Under the pieces are notes generated by a model. That model did no database searches and had not been told where the DNA came from. It was given only the letters and a program-made list of their open reading frames with translations. The position numbers and the translations under genes are program-made. This document shows positions 24,499 through 39,285 of a DNA stretch of 64,000 bases, in pieces (the first letter of the stretch is position 1; every line of letters begins with the position of its first letter). This stretch comes from Moniliella sp. 'wahieum' (taxonomy: Eukaryota > Basidiomycota > Moniliellomycetes > Moniliellales > Moniliellaceae): positions 62,001 to 126,000 of the forward strand of contig RSEE01000104.1 of assembly GCA_003971905.1 (NCBI GenBank). The letters run 5' to 3'.

Positions 24499-24969
24499 TC
24501 AGGTACTGTCCGGACCGATCTTGGCGCGGCGTGGGGCCGGTCGGGTGTGGGCTGGGGTGTGAGTCCGGGTGGGGGGGAGGTTCGGGGGGGAAATGAGGAT
24601 GGCCGGGACGAGTGGCAGGACAGGCGGGGCCGGGGGCGGGGGACAGTGTGTGTCTGGGAGCGGTTTGGGCGCTTGGCGCGGGAGCAAGGCGGCGAAAGGC
24701 AGGAGGAAAGAGGTGAGGGGGTAGAGCCAGAGCGGAAGGATCCATTCAGGCACGGGCGGGAGCGGGGGCACCCAGTTGCGCAGCAGCGCACGCCACGAGT
24801 CGTCGGCAGTGGGGTCGGGGGGCAGCGGGAGGTAGGCGACGTGGCCCGAGACGGGGTCGAGGAAGAGCTGGCGGCCAGTGCGGATGGCGGGGTCGAGCCA
24901 CCAGTCGTCGATGCCCTGCGCGGCGGGCGGCAGGCGGCGGCCAAACACGCGGCCGGCGATGGGCATCAT
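24499..24969 (-). CDS. Hypothetical Trp/Pro-rich protein
   Basis: The frame begins M-M-P-I-A-G-R-V-F-G-R-R, which could be a mitochondrial-type basic N-terminus. It continues with a tryptophan-rich segment (I-D-D-W-W-L-D-P; W-I-L-P-L-W-L-Y-P-L) that includes one hydrophobic stretch (about 24730-24680), then a Pro-rich tail. Two adjacent ATGs (24969, 24966) are possible starts. The Pro-rich end may be a frame error. I do not recognise the family; the gene is inferred from composition and isolation. Confidence 0.35.
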   Translation of the reverse strand: MMPIAGRVFGRRLPPAAQGIDDWWLDPAIRTGRQLFLDPVSGHVAYLPLPPDPTADDSWRALLRNWVPPLPPVPEWILPLWLYPLTSFLLPFAALLPRQAPKPLPDTHCPPPPAPPVLPLVPAILISPPNLPPTRTHTPAHTRPAPRRAKIGPDST

Positions 24970-26557
24970 GGTGCGCGTGTGGCGGCGGGGCGGGGGGCCT
25001 CCGCGGGGGGGAGGAGGGGCAGGGGGTCGTCCATTGGGGGGGGGGTAGATGGTGGGGGCGATGGGGGCGATGGGGGCGATGGAGGAGAAGAGAGGGCTGT
25101 CTATAACTGAAGCTGCCAGGCACGGGTGGGGCAATGGGAGCAGACGTGAGGGCGGGCACGGGGGCAGTGGTGGGCGGTGCGCTGAGGCGCATGCGCGCCT
25201 TCCGATCTGGCCCGCGCTGTCGCACTGGCCGCGGCTGCCCCCGTGCGGCGACGGGTGGCGCCGCGTGGGGAACGCATCGAGTACTAAGGACGAACGCACG
25301 CCTGCGTCTTCTGCCGTTCGTTCCCCCGGCCCCGTCCGGCTCATTCGGGCCGTCTGGATCGCCAGTAGGGGTGGTGGTAGGGGTACTGATACTAGCTAGC
25401 GGTACTGGTACTGACGGAGTCAGAGTAGCCTACGCCCCCCTCCCATCGATAGGAGTTCTGAGATGCAGATTCAGTATTCACCACACGTCGATCCGATGAC
25501 ATCATCAATCACGCATGCTCTCGATCACCCCACAGCACCCCTGCATCCATCGGCGCGACGGCCGATCAGGCGCATCGATCGTCCCGCGCATCCCGCCGGC
25601 CCACGGGCGAATGATGTCATGCATCATGCACCGCAGCTGATGCCACGCCACGCAGGGTGCTAGCACATCAGGACTGAACTCTCCCATCGTCTACCCTCAC
25701 CATTCCCATCCAAATTCCCATCCAAATTCCCATCCAAATTCCCACTCCCACTCCACTCCCACTCCCACTCCCATGCCCACTCCCATCGCAACGCAAAACA
25801 AGGAGGCAGATTGAATCGATACGAGATGAAGATGAAGATGATGAGGGAGATGGAGATACGGATGGAAATCGAGCACATACATGGCAAATCGTCTTTTGGC
25901 ACTGGCCCAACCCATACGCCCCATCCCCCCATCCACCAGGCACGCCACCCAGGCAACCCAGACAGCAGACCAGGAACATGTACTCATGCCCAACTGCGTA
26001 CCTACCGCGTACCAACTTCCGCGTAGGAAACTCAGGTGCTGGAGTGCGCGGCAGCCAGCGGAGGGAGAAGGAACTGCTTGGACGGGGGCACGCTAGCTAT
26101 GCTTGGACGGGGGCACGCTAGCCACTCACTCGGTTTTGCGAGGGGGGCAACGGTGAGCGGTGACATGTGACACCGCCGATGACATGGGACGCCCAGCACC
26201 GATCCTCGCATCGCGGATGTAGATGTAGGATGTAGGATGCAGGACGAGGTAGGGTGTAGGATACAGGACGTGGGATGGGGAAGCATGGGAAGAAGGGGTC
26301 TCTGTGACTGGCCTTCGCTCCAGCGTCAAGCGTCAAGGTGTTCGCTTGGGTCTGGGTCTGGGTCTGGGTCTGGGTCTGGGTCATCTGGGTCCTGGTTTGG
26401 ACCTGGGTCTGGAGTTGGGGTCGAGCACGGGCACGGACCTCCGAGGGACCCCAGTTGGCAGCTGGGAGAACCTGTTCACCCCCCCCCCCCCGTCCCTGAA
26501 CAGGATGTAAGAGCGTGCAAGAGCGTAGCAGAGCTTCCAAGGTCCTGTCAGAGGGTG
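24970..26557. other. Intergenic region with several short tandem arrays
   Basis: The region holds a 12-base array (ccatccaaattc, 3-4 copies, 25705-25745) followed by (ccactc)n to 25790. A gggtct hexamer array lies at 26345-26385 and a C-run at 26478-26490. A 21-base direct repeat (gcttggacgggggcacgctag) lies at 26077-26120. No gene is supported. Confidence 0.5.
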
Positions 26558-29500
26558 CTAGAGCGTGCGCGACCGGGAGGGAGCAAGGGCGACGACCCTT
26601 TTTTTCGACTCAGAGCAAGCCGGGGAAGGTTCGAGTTGAGCCGGGACCAGTCCGCGGCGCGTGAGACGGTCGCGCAAGTGGCGTAAGAGTTGCAAGGAGG
26701 AATCAGCGAGGAGCTGCAAGGTCCAAAAGGATACGTTGCGGTACCGTTCCAAGTTAGCGTTTTGGGACATGACGTGAGCCGCTAGAGCCTGGTACACTTT
26801 ATCGTACATGATGGGCATGAGACCAGTTTGAGCCAAGTCCATGGACCCATCAAATTCGCTCAGGTCCATCACGATGCGCGCATGGATCGGGATCAGGGTC
26901 CGGTTCGCATTCATAAATGCTACAATTGGCCGGACGAAAGCATGGTTCTTGTAGCTGAGCTGGTTGGTGAAGAGTGGCACGGCCGCTTTGATGTCCTTGA
27001 AGCGCACGTCCATGTCGATCACCACAGTGGGAGAGGGACGTTCGAGCGGGAGCGGGCCTGCGTCGGGCTCGGAGGGGGGCCAAGGTCCGTCCCAGTCTCC
27101 GAGGACGAGAGCACCGCGCGCTCGCGCTCAGTGGGTGCAACCGGGAGGGGAGACGATGACGACGCAGAAGCTGACGGGGGCGCCGTGCGACCTGGCTCAG
27201 TCACTGGCTGTACCGGCGGCGCACCTTGTTCTGCTTCGCTCACGTCTGCCTCCGCCTCTGCCGACGGGACCAAGCACGATGCACGTGGGTCATCCGTGAT
27301 GACGCCCAAGAAGGTCTGACGTCCGTCCTCGGAGAAAAGACTGAGGGTGTCGGTCCAAATTTCGCCCGACTGAATACGTTCTTTCAAGCGGTGCAAAGCG
27401 ACGCGGACGCGTTCTTGTTTGACGTGAAGGGTACGTTGGCGCTCAGCCTCTGCTTCGGACGACAGGGCGACCTGGGACTCCTCGGCTTTCCTTTGGGCCA
27501 ACTGGGCACCAGCACCGACGGCTGTGACGGGGACCTCGATCGCCGGTTCGTTGAGGTCATGTTGGCCCGAGACAAAGCCTCCGCTCGGCTGGGGCGAGCG
27601 GACGCACCTTGCTCGACAGGCTGGGAGGATGGCGTGTGCGCGTGCGGGTACTGGTCCCTGTCGCGCCCGACCAGACCAGACAGGTTGGATGCAATCTCAC
27701 TAAAGATGGCGTTAATGTCCATGTCCTCGGTCAGGTCGCGTGGGAAACGCAGGTCGGCCACCACGTCGAACCGGCCACTGAGGATCCAGGCAATGGGGCC
27801 TGTGGCCTGGGTCGACTGCGACTGGATGTGGTCAAAGTTGACACCGTCGATGCGGATGCGGGACTGGTACGAAACGCGTAAAGTCAGTCTGGATTGTCCC
27901 CTGGGTGTGCCATGCCATAACCCCAGGAGACGGGGAGGGGCGGGGTAGACGTAAGGCAGGGGTTAGGGAGGAGAGAGGGGGGGAGGGACGTACCACGCGG
28001 TCCCATTGGCTCTGCTGGTTCTGCGAGCGTTCCTTCTCGACGGACTTGCCGACAGACTGGGGCGTATGGAGGAGAAGAGGCATCCATCGAACTGCCCCGT
28101 GATGGAGTTGGCCGAGAGAATGTCGTAAAGATCCACTGTTTGCGGAAGCGGGGCAAAGAAGCCGAGAAGACAGACATGTTAAACGGCCGGAACTGGTTGG
28201 GCTGGTAAATCGTGATCAGCACATCCTCCACGTCGAGTCGTTCCAATTCAAAGTCGCCATGTTTGGCAGTACGTCGTGCGGCCTTGGGTCGTACACCCGG
28301 TTCGGGTCCCAAAACACTTGGCGCCGATCCACCGTGCCACGCACACCACGTACCACCGCGCTGCGCAAGATGCCCTTTCCGTCCCACCACTGCCCAAAGT
28401 CCAGCTGACATCAATGCTGTCGACCGACAAGTCAAACATGGTAAAGTTGTTGTTCAACAACTCTTCCTCCAACCCACGCGCGCGCGCCGACATGGGCATC
28501 GCCTTCTCCTGGTCTTCGTAGTACATCCCGTCCCACGCATGGCCACTGTGGTTGTCCTGCGCACCAGGCAGGGACGGGGCAGAGGCGCGGTCGGGCGTGC
28601 GCCGCGTGGGTCCTGTGTGCCCGAGGCGGGCGCAGTAACAGAGGAAGGGTACATAGGCCTCACCTCTTCGTCGGCGTATACGCGCACCCGCCTTTGGCCC
28701 GCCAACACTTCCAGACGATCTTGGCGCAACGTTTCGGGGTCGTAGGAGGAGCGACGGGAGATGAAGACGTTTTTGAAGCTGATCCGCCCTTCACGCCACT
28801 TGGGCACAATCGCCGACTCGAATACGACGCTCACCCCCGTTTCGGCCGTGAGGTAATCGGTCAATTTGCGTGCGATCCAGTGGTCCAGGTTCAACAGCTT
28901 GGCACCGGCAAACACGACGCTGACAAACGTTGTCGTGCCCACTACAAACAGCAAGATCGTGCCCACTGAGCCCAGGGTAAAAAACGCACTGAGATCGTCG
29001 GCGTTGAACCGCCGAAAGAGCGGATGGTAAACCACTTGAACCGGATCTGGAGCCGCGTCCAAAACCCGCGCGCGTACCGCAACAGTTCCTCTTTCGTGGG
29101 CCGGTGCCAGGGGGGGGAGGTGCGGGTCGTGGGGATGTGGGTCGTGATCGAGGCGAGGGTGGTAAGGGTCGTCGTACAAGCGCGACCCATCGTGGGTTTT
29201 CCACAGCGGATCGTCGAATCCGCCCTGGGCCAAGTGGGCCGGGAGGCAAATGCGATGACGAAGGCGAGAGGAGAAGAGGAAGAGGAAGAGGAAAGAGGAA
29301 GAGGAAGGCGAAGGTGAAGGTGAAGATGCCGAGGCGTTGGGATCGGGAAGTTCGCCCCCACCAGCGCTGCTGGCGCCGCGGGAGGAGGGGAAGAGGTAGA
29401 TGAGGCAAGACGACCCTGCTGGATCTGACTCATCTTTTTGTTGAGCGAGGAGGGCGAGGTCGCGAAGGCCTGGCGGGTAGTTGTGGAAGAGTTTTGCATC

Positions 29501-29914
29501 ACCGGATAGGACATGGGGGGCGACCGAGTCGGGGGGGGGAGCAGGAGCAGGGAGGGGGGGGGCAGGGCTGGAGTCTTCAGCGACGACGGTATTGGCGAGT
29601 GGGAGGGTGTGGGGTCGGAGGGATGGCCGCGGGGGCGAGGCGCGGCCGAAGAGGAGGGCGCTCAGCATCGTTGGTGGTGGAGGCGGCCGGGGCGGAGGCA
29701 GAGAAGGCGCGGGCAGAGGACAAGGGGGATGGGGATGCGCATCGCATGCGCAGGGGAAGGGCGCTGGACAGCGGCTGGGGCGCAGGAGCGATGGTGGCGG
29801 AGGAGGGAAGCGAGGGCGCGGTCGCAGCACGGCGGCGGCGGGGGGCAGGGTGCGTGTGGCGGTGCGGGCGAGGGCGCGCGGGGCGTGCAGCACGCCGAAG
29901 GGGGTGGCCGGCAT
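26558..29914 (-). CDS. MDM31: Mdm31-type mitochondrial inner-membrane protein
   Basis: Mdm31/Mdm32 are inner-membrane proteins required for mitochondrial shape and lipid homeostasis. The N-terminus from 29914 is rich in Arg, Ala and Pro without acids, fitting a targeting presequence. Family blocks follow in order: F-R-R-F-N-A-D-D-L-S-A-F-F with the first TM (T-T-T-F-V-S-V-V-F-A), then D-Y-L-T-A-E-T-G-V-S-V-V-F-E-S-A-I-V-P-K-W (28850-28790). Next come F-T-M-F-D-L-S-V-D-S-I-D-V (28440), G-D-F-E-L-E-R-L (28260), D-V-V-A-D-L-R-F-P-R-D (27760) and F-M-N-A-N-R-T-L-I-P-I (26910). One intron is visible (about 27990-27904). Frame breaks near 29050, 28540, 28390, 28120 and 27510 fall between conserved blocks. 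Confidence 0.9.
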
Positions 29915-30265
29915 GGCGGGGGCGGGCGCGACGGTGTGTGGGAGGACGAGGACGGGAGGGCGATGCTACGCGTGCGGCATGCCGGGTGGCGGTGGTGGTG
30001 CGTATGATGGTGATGTGGTTCGCCTTCGCCTTCGCCTGGGCGTCCGTCGGCTGGCGAGCCAAGAACAAATTTTTGCCAGCCATCCGAATTGAAACGGGCC
30101 GGCGAGCGTCGCGTGCTGGCACGGCGCCAGTCTCCCATGCTCTCCGGGCCGCCCTGTGTCGAGACAAGCCTACTATAATCAATCCACCTATGCTGCCCTC
30201 ATTTTGTGGCCATTGGACCATCCCTCGATCCATCCATTTGCTCGTGCTTCTTCTCCTCCTCCCCC
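29915..30265. other. Spacer between AFG2 and MDM31
   Basis: This is upstream sequence of MDM31 and downstream sequence of AFG2. It is GC-rich, and no separate feature is seen. Confidence 0.3.
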
Positions 30266-33000
<2,735 letters not shown>

Positions 33001-33468
33001 GCCAACAAAATGGACCAGCAGCCTGGCCGGAGTTTACGTCACGTGATGCACCCGCTAGTAGTAGCCCCAACATCCAAACCACACTGAACAAGAGGTAGTA
33101 GTAGTGCGTTTGTCTGCTACGTAGCGCCCCGCTGGGTCGTGGTCCACAGTACTGCTTTGCATAGCCAACACCATTCCTTCCACACACACGCATGCACGAC
33201 ATCTTGCCCGCACACAAGATGCTGGCGGTGATGCAATCACGATATTTCTGGGCGACCAGGGGGAGATTGCGCGGGGGACAGGGGGGATATAACGGGCAAA
33301 AGAACGAAGAGACCAATCGAAATGCAGCTGACGAGCCAGAGCCACAGAAATGACAAAAAAAGAAGCAAACCAAAGAGAGGGTGACCAACCGTACCCGTCA
33401 CAGCCGCCGTCAAGGGGCCAGGGGAGGTAGGGGGGGAAGAAGGGGTGGGGAGGGGGGTATGCGCACGG
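33001..33468. other. Spacer between a convergent-free gene pair
   Basis: This is the upstream region of AFG2 and the 3' flank of the DPBB gene. Nothing coding is recognised. Confidence 0.3.
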
Positions 33469-34494
33469 TTAGGCAGAGTGAGCCTTGTTGGCCATTTGGA
33501 CAAACGCATTGTTGATCACGCCCAGGCGGTCAACGTTTCCGGCGGCAGGTGCCGAGGAGGCGACGCTGGCGCTGGCAGCAGGCGCGTTGGTGGGCACGGC
33601 CGAGGTGGGGAAGATGGTGGTAGCCTGCTCCGACACCTCCGATACCCCTTCCTCGAGGGACGCCGCAGCGGAGGCGGAAGCGACGGATGCCAAGCTGACC
33701 GAGGACGCCGAGGCAAGGCTGACGTGCGACAAGGACGCCTGGGAAGCCGCAGCGGAAGCGGCGGCGGCCGACGAAGCAGCCGCGGCCGAGGAAGAAGAAG
33801 CAGCAGCAGCAGCAGCAGCCGAAGCGGAGGCCTTGGACGCCGAGACGGACGACGCGTGGGCACGCCACGCCGAGGCGGCCGAGGCGCTAGAGACGGACGC
33901 CTTGGACGCCGAGACGGACGACGCGTGGGCACGCCACGCCGAGGCAGCCGAGGCGCTGGAGACGGATGCCTCGGATGCGGCCGAGGCGGCGGCGGCAGAC
34001 TTGGAGGCGGCGGCAGACTTGGAGGCGGCGGCAGCCGAGGCACTGGACGCGGCGGCGGCAGCATCGCCAAAGACCCAGGTGATGGGGATCTTTCCGGCGC
34101 CGAGCGGGGAGAGAAGGAGAAGAGGGCCTTGGTCATGTCGAGGTCGGCCCGCCACAGTTGCCCTGGCCAGTGGGACAGGCATCGGCGATGGTGGCGGTGT
34201 GGGATTTGCCGTTGGCGTAGATGGTGATGGTCTGGCCGCAGTACTGGGACTGGGCGTTGAGGTTGCCGTACATGGGCTGGGCGAGGGCGACGGTGAAGGC
34301 GTCGGGGGAGAGGGCGTTGCCCGCCGGCGCCGAGGTCGCCGTGCTGGATCTCGTAGAAGGTGCCGGATGTTTCGTGGCGGGCAGCGTCGCGGGGGTGGTG
34401 GGCGCGGGGCTGTGGAGGCGTGGGCGTGTGCGTGGGCGTGGGCGTGGGCGAGGAGGGCGGCGGCGAGGGCGCCGAGGACGAGGGCGGAGCGCAT
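33469..34494 (-). CDS. Secreted DPBB (barwin/RlpA-like) protein with a Ser/Ala-rich tail
   Basis: The start at 34494 opens a signal peptide (M-R-S-A-L-V-L-G-A-L-A-A-A-L-L-A) followed by a (H-A)n stretch. A six-strand double-psi beta-barrel follows: G-T-F-Y-E-I-Q-H-G-D-L-G-A (about 34365), V-A-L-A-Q-P-M-Y-G-N (34290), Y-C-G-Q-T-I-T-I-Y (34240), A-T-I-A-D-A-C-P-T-G (34185) and the closing I-P-I-T-W-V-F-G-D (34085). Such proteins are extracellular and wall-associated, and several are expressed at host contact or in wall remodelling. A tail of about 200 residues of Ser and Ala, probably O-glycosylated, follows and contains an exact-looking 66-bp tandem duplication. Frame changes near 34410, 34340 and 34140 fall inside the domain. 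Confidence 0.75.
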   Translation of the reverse strand: MRSALVLGALAAALLAHAHAHAHAHASTAPRPPPPRRCPPRNIRHLLRDPARRPRRRRATPSPPTPSPSPSPSPCTATSTPSPSTAARPSPSTPTANPTPPPSPMPVPLARATVAGRPRHDQGPLLLLSPLGAGKIPITWVFGDAAAAASSASAAAASKSAAASKSAAAASAASEASVSSASAASAWRAHASSVSASKASVSSASAASAWRAHASSVSASKASASAAAAAAASSSSAAAASSAAAASAAASQASLSHVSLASASSVSLASVASASAAASLEEGVSEVSEQATTIFPTSAVPTNAPAASASVASSAPAAGNVDRLGVINNAFVQMANKAHSA

Positions 34495-34907
34495 GGTGGC
34501 GGCGGTGGGGAGGGATGGGCAAGGCAGGAGCGGGGAGGGGCAAGAGAAGGTGGTGTGTGAGTGGGAGGAGTGCGAGGGGCTGTGCGGGTGCGCCCACACT
34601 GCCCCTGCGCCTGCGCGGGTGATCGGCGGCGGGGGGGGCTGCTGCGGCGCGGCGCCAGTGTGTGGCGGCGGGCGCAGCGCCACTGTGGCGGCGGGCGAGC
34701 AGGTGGGCTGGGAAGCGCGGCGCGCGGCAGGCACAGGCGCGCACTCCCTAGCACAACCCACCTTCACTTGCAATGTTGCATCCCGTGACCCCGCCGCGTG
34801 ACCCCGAAAAGCCTGCGTACGTCAGCCGCCGCCGCCCCCCCCATGGCGCAGCGGCGGCAGAAAACACCCCCCCACCTCCTCCGCCCCCCCTCATCCAGCC
34901 CGCTACC
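34495..34907. other. Divergent promoter region of the DPBB gene and MTR10
   Basis: The region is very GC-rich, with short C-runs at about 34830-34890 before the MTR10 start. No defined regulatory motif is recognised. Confidence 0.35.
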
Positions 34908-37859
34908 ATGAGTGGGCCGCCGACCATGACGGCCTTCCTCGAGGCCGCCGACGCGCTCTACAAGGCCAGCGACCCCGCCGCTCGCTCCCGCGCCAACGAC
35001 TGGCTCCAGGAGTTCCAGCAGACCTCCGACGCCTGGGCCGTCGCCAACGACGTCCTCCTCGCCCAGTCCCTCAGCCTCGAGCCCCGCCTGCTCGCCGCCC
35101 TCACCTTCCACAAGAAGGTCGTCTACGACCTCGCCCAGCTCCCTCCCGCCGCCCAGGACTCCCTCCGCGACACGCTCCTCGTCGCCCTCGCCGGGTACGC
35201 CGCCGGCCCCCGCGTCATCCAGAACCGCATCTGCCTCACCCTCAGCGCCCTCGCGCTCCAGATGCCCACCTGGGCCAACCCCGTGGGCGACATGATTGCC
35301 CGCTTGGCTCCGACCCCGCCACAGTCAACGTCCTCCTCGAGTTCCTCACCGTCCTCCCCGACGAGGTCACCACCAACAACCGCATCCCCATTCGTGTATG
35401 TATGCCCTCCCCTCTTCCTTGTCCTTCTCCTTGTCCTCTTCTTGCTGACCCGGACCGACGCTGGCAACCAGAACGAGGAGTACTATGCGCGTGTGCCGCA
35501 GCTTCTCGGCGCGCATGTAGAAGAGGTGCTGGGCCTGCTTGCCATGTACCAAACCGCCCAGGGCGTCACCACGCCCATCCAAGCCTCCGTCTTCCGCTGC
35601 ATGCAGTTGGCTTGCCTCGGGCGAGGTGACCGCCTCGGACTTTGCCGCGACGCCGCTGCTGGGCGAAGCGATCAAGGCTGGGAGGACCTGCTGTTCGACG
35701 AGGCGGTGGAGGTGGTTGTGTTGGATCAAGGAGACGCAAGAGATCCACGACAATATGAGTGCCATCACCTCGGTTGCGCCGCTGCTGATTGCGCTCGCGC
35801 CCCAGGTCCAACAGCCGGGGACGACGAGGACCGAGTGCGTGGGTATACGCGTGTGTTTTCCCAGGCTGGCGAAACGTGGTCGCCGCTCTTTGTCTCCCAC
35901 CCGGCCCGACTTTGAGCCGCTGGTCCAAGTCCTGCTCACCTGCACCGCCTACAATGACTTGGACATTGTCGGCATCACGTTCCGCTGTTGGTATTTCCTT
36001 GCTGCTGCCGTGTGGCGTGCGCAGGAAAAGGCGTCTCGGCCGGACCTCGATGGTCTGCGCAGCGCCTTTGTCACGCTCCAGGACACGCTCATCCGCCACC
36101 TCCGCTTCCCCGACGATGACAGCAGCTTGACCGCCAAGAGCGTGACGATTTCCGTGACTTTCGCCATGCCATGGGCGACACGCTCAAGGACTGCTGTGAT
36201 GTGTTGACCCCCGAACGCTGTCTCGCCCACTCGCTCGAATTGATACAACAAGCCATGACGCGCAGCCCGCTGAAATGGCAGGACATTGAGGCCCCGCTCT
36301 TCCCATGCGCGCCATGGGCACCCGTGTGGACCCGCACGACGAACAGATCCTGCCCCAGATCATGGAACTGGTACCACGCAGTTGCCTGCCAACCCGCGGC
36401 TCATATGCCGGCCTCCTCGTCCTGGGCCGCTACACAAGTGGGTCGCGTACCATCCGGACCGCATCCCCACCCTGCTCACCTACATCTCCTCGGCGTTTAA
36501 TGATGGCCAAGAAGACGTGACGGCGGCAGCGGCGCGGGCGCTGCGGTTCCTGTGCCTCGACTGTCGCTCCAGTTTGTCTTCGTACCTGCCGCAACTGTTT
36601 GAGTTTTTCAGCATGCTCAACGCGACCTTGTCGCGGGAAAACTACTGGAAGTGTCTGAGGCGATTGCGCATGTCATCTCGGCCCTGCCGCCGGGCGAAGC
36701 TCTAGAGATGCTACTCAAGTTTGTGCAACCTATTCTGCAAGCTGCCGCGTCGACGGCGACGACGGCAGGTTGCGACGATGGAGCAGCTAAAACGCTCGGC
36801 CGATGCGTTGAAGCAAGTGGATCTGATGCTCAAGATCAACCTGGAGAACGCGAGCAACTTACCGCCCAGCTGTGCTGCCACGGCCCAGCAAGCCTACCTC
36901 TTGATTGACGCCATGATCCAAGCGCGGGCGACAAGACGGTCATGTCGGAAGCGACGTGTGCGCTGCTGCGGCGCGGGATCCAGTTCTTTTGGCCAGACAG
37001 CCGTCGAGGTGGTACCGACCATGGTGCTGCACTTGGCGCAGGCCTTCCAAGCGTCGGGCCACCCTGCGTACGTGTGGATCGTAGGTGCAGCCATTGACAA
37101 TTACGGTTTGCGTCCTGAGCCAGAGCTGCGCGAGGCGCTCAGCACCGCATTCACCCTCGTCTCGGGCAGGTGATGCAAGTGGTGGATGCGGCTGCGCCGC
37201 GGCTGGACACGGTGGCGGATTGATTGATGATTATGTGCATGCGTGTGCGCTGGCTGCTCGACGGCACCCGTGGATCCTACTCTTATCGCCGCACCTGACC
37301 GAGCGGCGCACTTGGCGCTCGATGCACTGGACCTGTACCAGCCCGCTACCGTCCAGCGTCGCTAACCTTCCTGCGTGACTTTGTAGGACACGATGCGTTG
37401 CTCTTACTCCTGCCAGGGGGTGTGCCGACGGCGGAGATGATGGCCGCGGCGGCGCAAAGCGCCCGCGAGCGGGACCGACACGCAAACGCTCACCACTTTC
37501 TCCCTTTTGTTGCGGGGGGTCTTGCTTCGGGTCCTGCGCCGCTGGGGGCCCCCGTGGTGCACACCTTGCTCGTTGGTTTGACAGGCAAGTTTGATGCGGA
37601 GAGCAGCCGATCACGGTATCCATTCTGCGCATGTTGGCTTGGCGCGTTCCCATCGCAGTCGGTCGAGTGGGTACGCGCGGGCGTGCCCAGTCTATCCGCC
37701 AGCAACGTGGCCCAAGCGGACAAAGAAGCGTTTGGACGTCGTACCAGACCGCCGTCGCCAGCCACAACTCGACCACATCCGTGTCGCGCTCAACACGCTC
37801 TACGTGCCTCGCGCCGCACGCGCGAACGCGCTCGGATGGATCGATCCATCCAAGATTAG
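34908..37859 (+). CDS. MTR10: Karyopherin-beta of the Mtr10/transportin-3 family
   Basis: Mtr10/transportin-3 imports SR-type mRNA-binding proteins into the nucleus and takes part in tRNA traffic. The start at 34908 gives M-S-G-P-P-T-M-T-A-F-L-E-A, leading into the importin-N region (A-N-D-W-L-Q-E-F-Q, L-A-A-L-T-F-H-K-K-V). N-R-I-P-I-R ends exon 1, and intron 35396-35471 (GTATGT to CAG) joins it to N-E-E-Y-Y-A-R-V-P. Downstream family blocks include Y-N-D-L-D-I-V-G-I-T-F-R-C-W-Y (35950), F-R-H-A-M-G-D-T-L-K-D-C-C (36160) and W-Q-D-I-E-A-P-L-F (36280). The C-terminus A-S-R-R-T-R-E-R-A-R precedes the TAG at 37859. At least eight one-base frame changes interrupt it, each between conserved segments. 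Confidence 0.9.
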
Positions 37860-38597
37860 CTTCGCACCCTGGTCTGGCTACGCGCGCCTCCTAGGTCCGT
37901 TCCACCTCCTTTTCTTGTTCTGTTTCTGTGTCTGTTTCGGTACCCACACCAGCACACCGCACATCGTACACCGCATCCAACTCCCGAGCCGCTGGAGGAG
38001 GCTTGGTTCGAATGCGCTGCCTCGAACGGTGGGGAGGGGGATACTCCCGGTCGAGTGGCCAAGAGACAAGGAACACGTTGGTCGACGCATGCAGTGGCGA
38101 GGATGGGAGGACGAGGACCGACGTGCGTGCCGTGCTAACCGTATAATTACACCCACCCCAGCCGCTCGTTCTCTGGCGCAATGCATCCGGCGAGAACGAA
38201 GGTAGCACGCACTGCCTGGCGCGTCGATGTGTAGGCGTTAGGCAGGTTGGATGGACGGGAAAGCAGGCAAGCAGGAACGTAGGAAAACGGGAACGTGGGA
38301 AAGCAGGAAAGCACTGAAGGAAAACAAGAAAACAAGAAAACAACGTGAGTTGTTCCGACCCGACGGGCCACTAGGCTCTCGCGACGGAAACGATACATGG
38401 CAGGGGTGAAGCCGGTGAATTAAACCGTAGTAGACAGAGAAGATATAGGTGAGCACCGCCGCCCACCAGACCGATACTTCCAGGGACACGGGTTACAATA
38501 CTAACTAGTACTTCGAAACGCGGCAATAGTTCGACCCCCTCCCCCGGTATCGGTGCTCATCTTGTAGTAGTTCAATACCTTTCGGGCGGCATTTGTT

Positions 38598-38822
38598 AGC
38601 CGAGCCGGGCTGTGCTCTGGTGCCTGCCCCGGCCTGCCCTCTGGTTCTTCCTCAGCTCAGAGAGAGACCTGGATCCTTGGGCACACGCTTAGTTAGTCAC
38701 TGTACTGCCGAGCTGGTCTGCTCTCTGGCGCTTCGCACGGAGAGAGCCACTGGCGCTCACGCTTTGTTAGTCACTGTACTGCCGAGCTGGGCTGCTCTCT
38801 GGTGCCTCCCTCTGCGAGCATT
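38598..38822. repeat. Degenerate tandem repeat, unit about 75-110 bp
   Basis: Three units begin gccgagcYggSctg followed by ctctggYgc. The first two end with ttagtcactgtact. Unit starts are near 38599, 38707 and 38780. Confidence 0.6.
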
Positions 38823-39058
38823 TGCCCCATGTCTGTTTAACCAGTTTCGACAATCGTACTTTGATCCTCCGAAAGGGCTCCCACGGATTCCCTGTTGATG
38901 AGGCACTGAATCATCCATGACAGTGGTTGCTGTTTCTCTACTGATGAGGTGCCAAAGTTGGTGACACTACCGTCGTGAACATCTCCCAACTCGGTCATAC
39001 ACAGCCTGAAAACATGAGCAGGATTCGCTGTTGCTCAAAGATCTCTAATGTTCGTCAT

Positions 39059-39285
39059 ACGGTGCCTCGAAACCTGTATGCAACTGAGGTGCTGGTATTC
39101 CTAGTTCGCATGTCCCAACAATGTACTTTTGCTGCTCAACCTTAGTGCAGATCAGTCCTCAAAACGCAGCTGATTGGTAGTTCAAACGTCTCCAAAGTTG
39201 AACGTACTATGCCTCGAATCATCTGCAGAAGTTATTGGTATACTCCCAGTTCGCATGTCCGAACAATGTGCACTTGCTCCTCAAA
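39059..39285. repeat. Direct repeat with a period of about 147 bp
   Basis: gcctcgaa, then aggt/ttatt, ggtat, agttcgcatgtcc, aacaatgt and ttgct-ctcaaa occur at 39064-39140 and again at 39211-39285. Weaker echoes lie just upstream (gcctgaaaa at 39004). Confidence 0.5.

Noticed and set aside
33485-34801. Forward 438-codon Ala/Glu/Asp-rich ORF
   Set aside because: It is the complement of the Ser/Ala-rich DPBB gene; GC-rich repeats leave all frames open.
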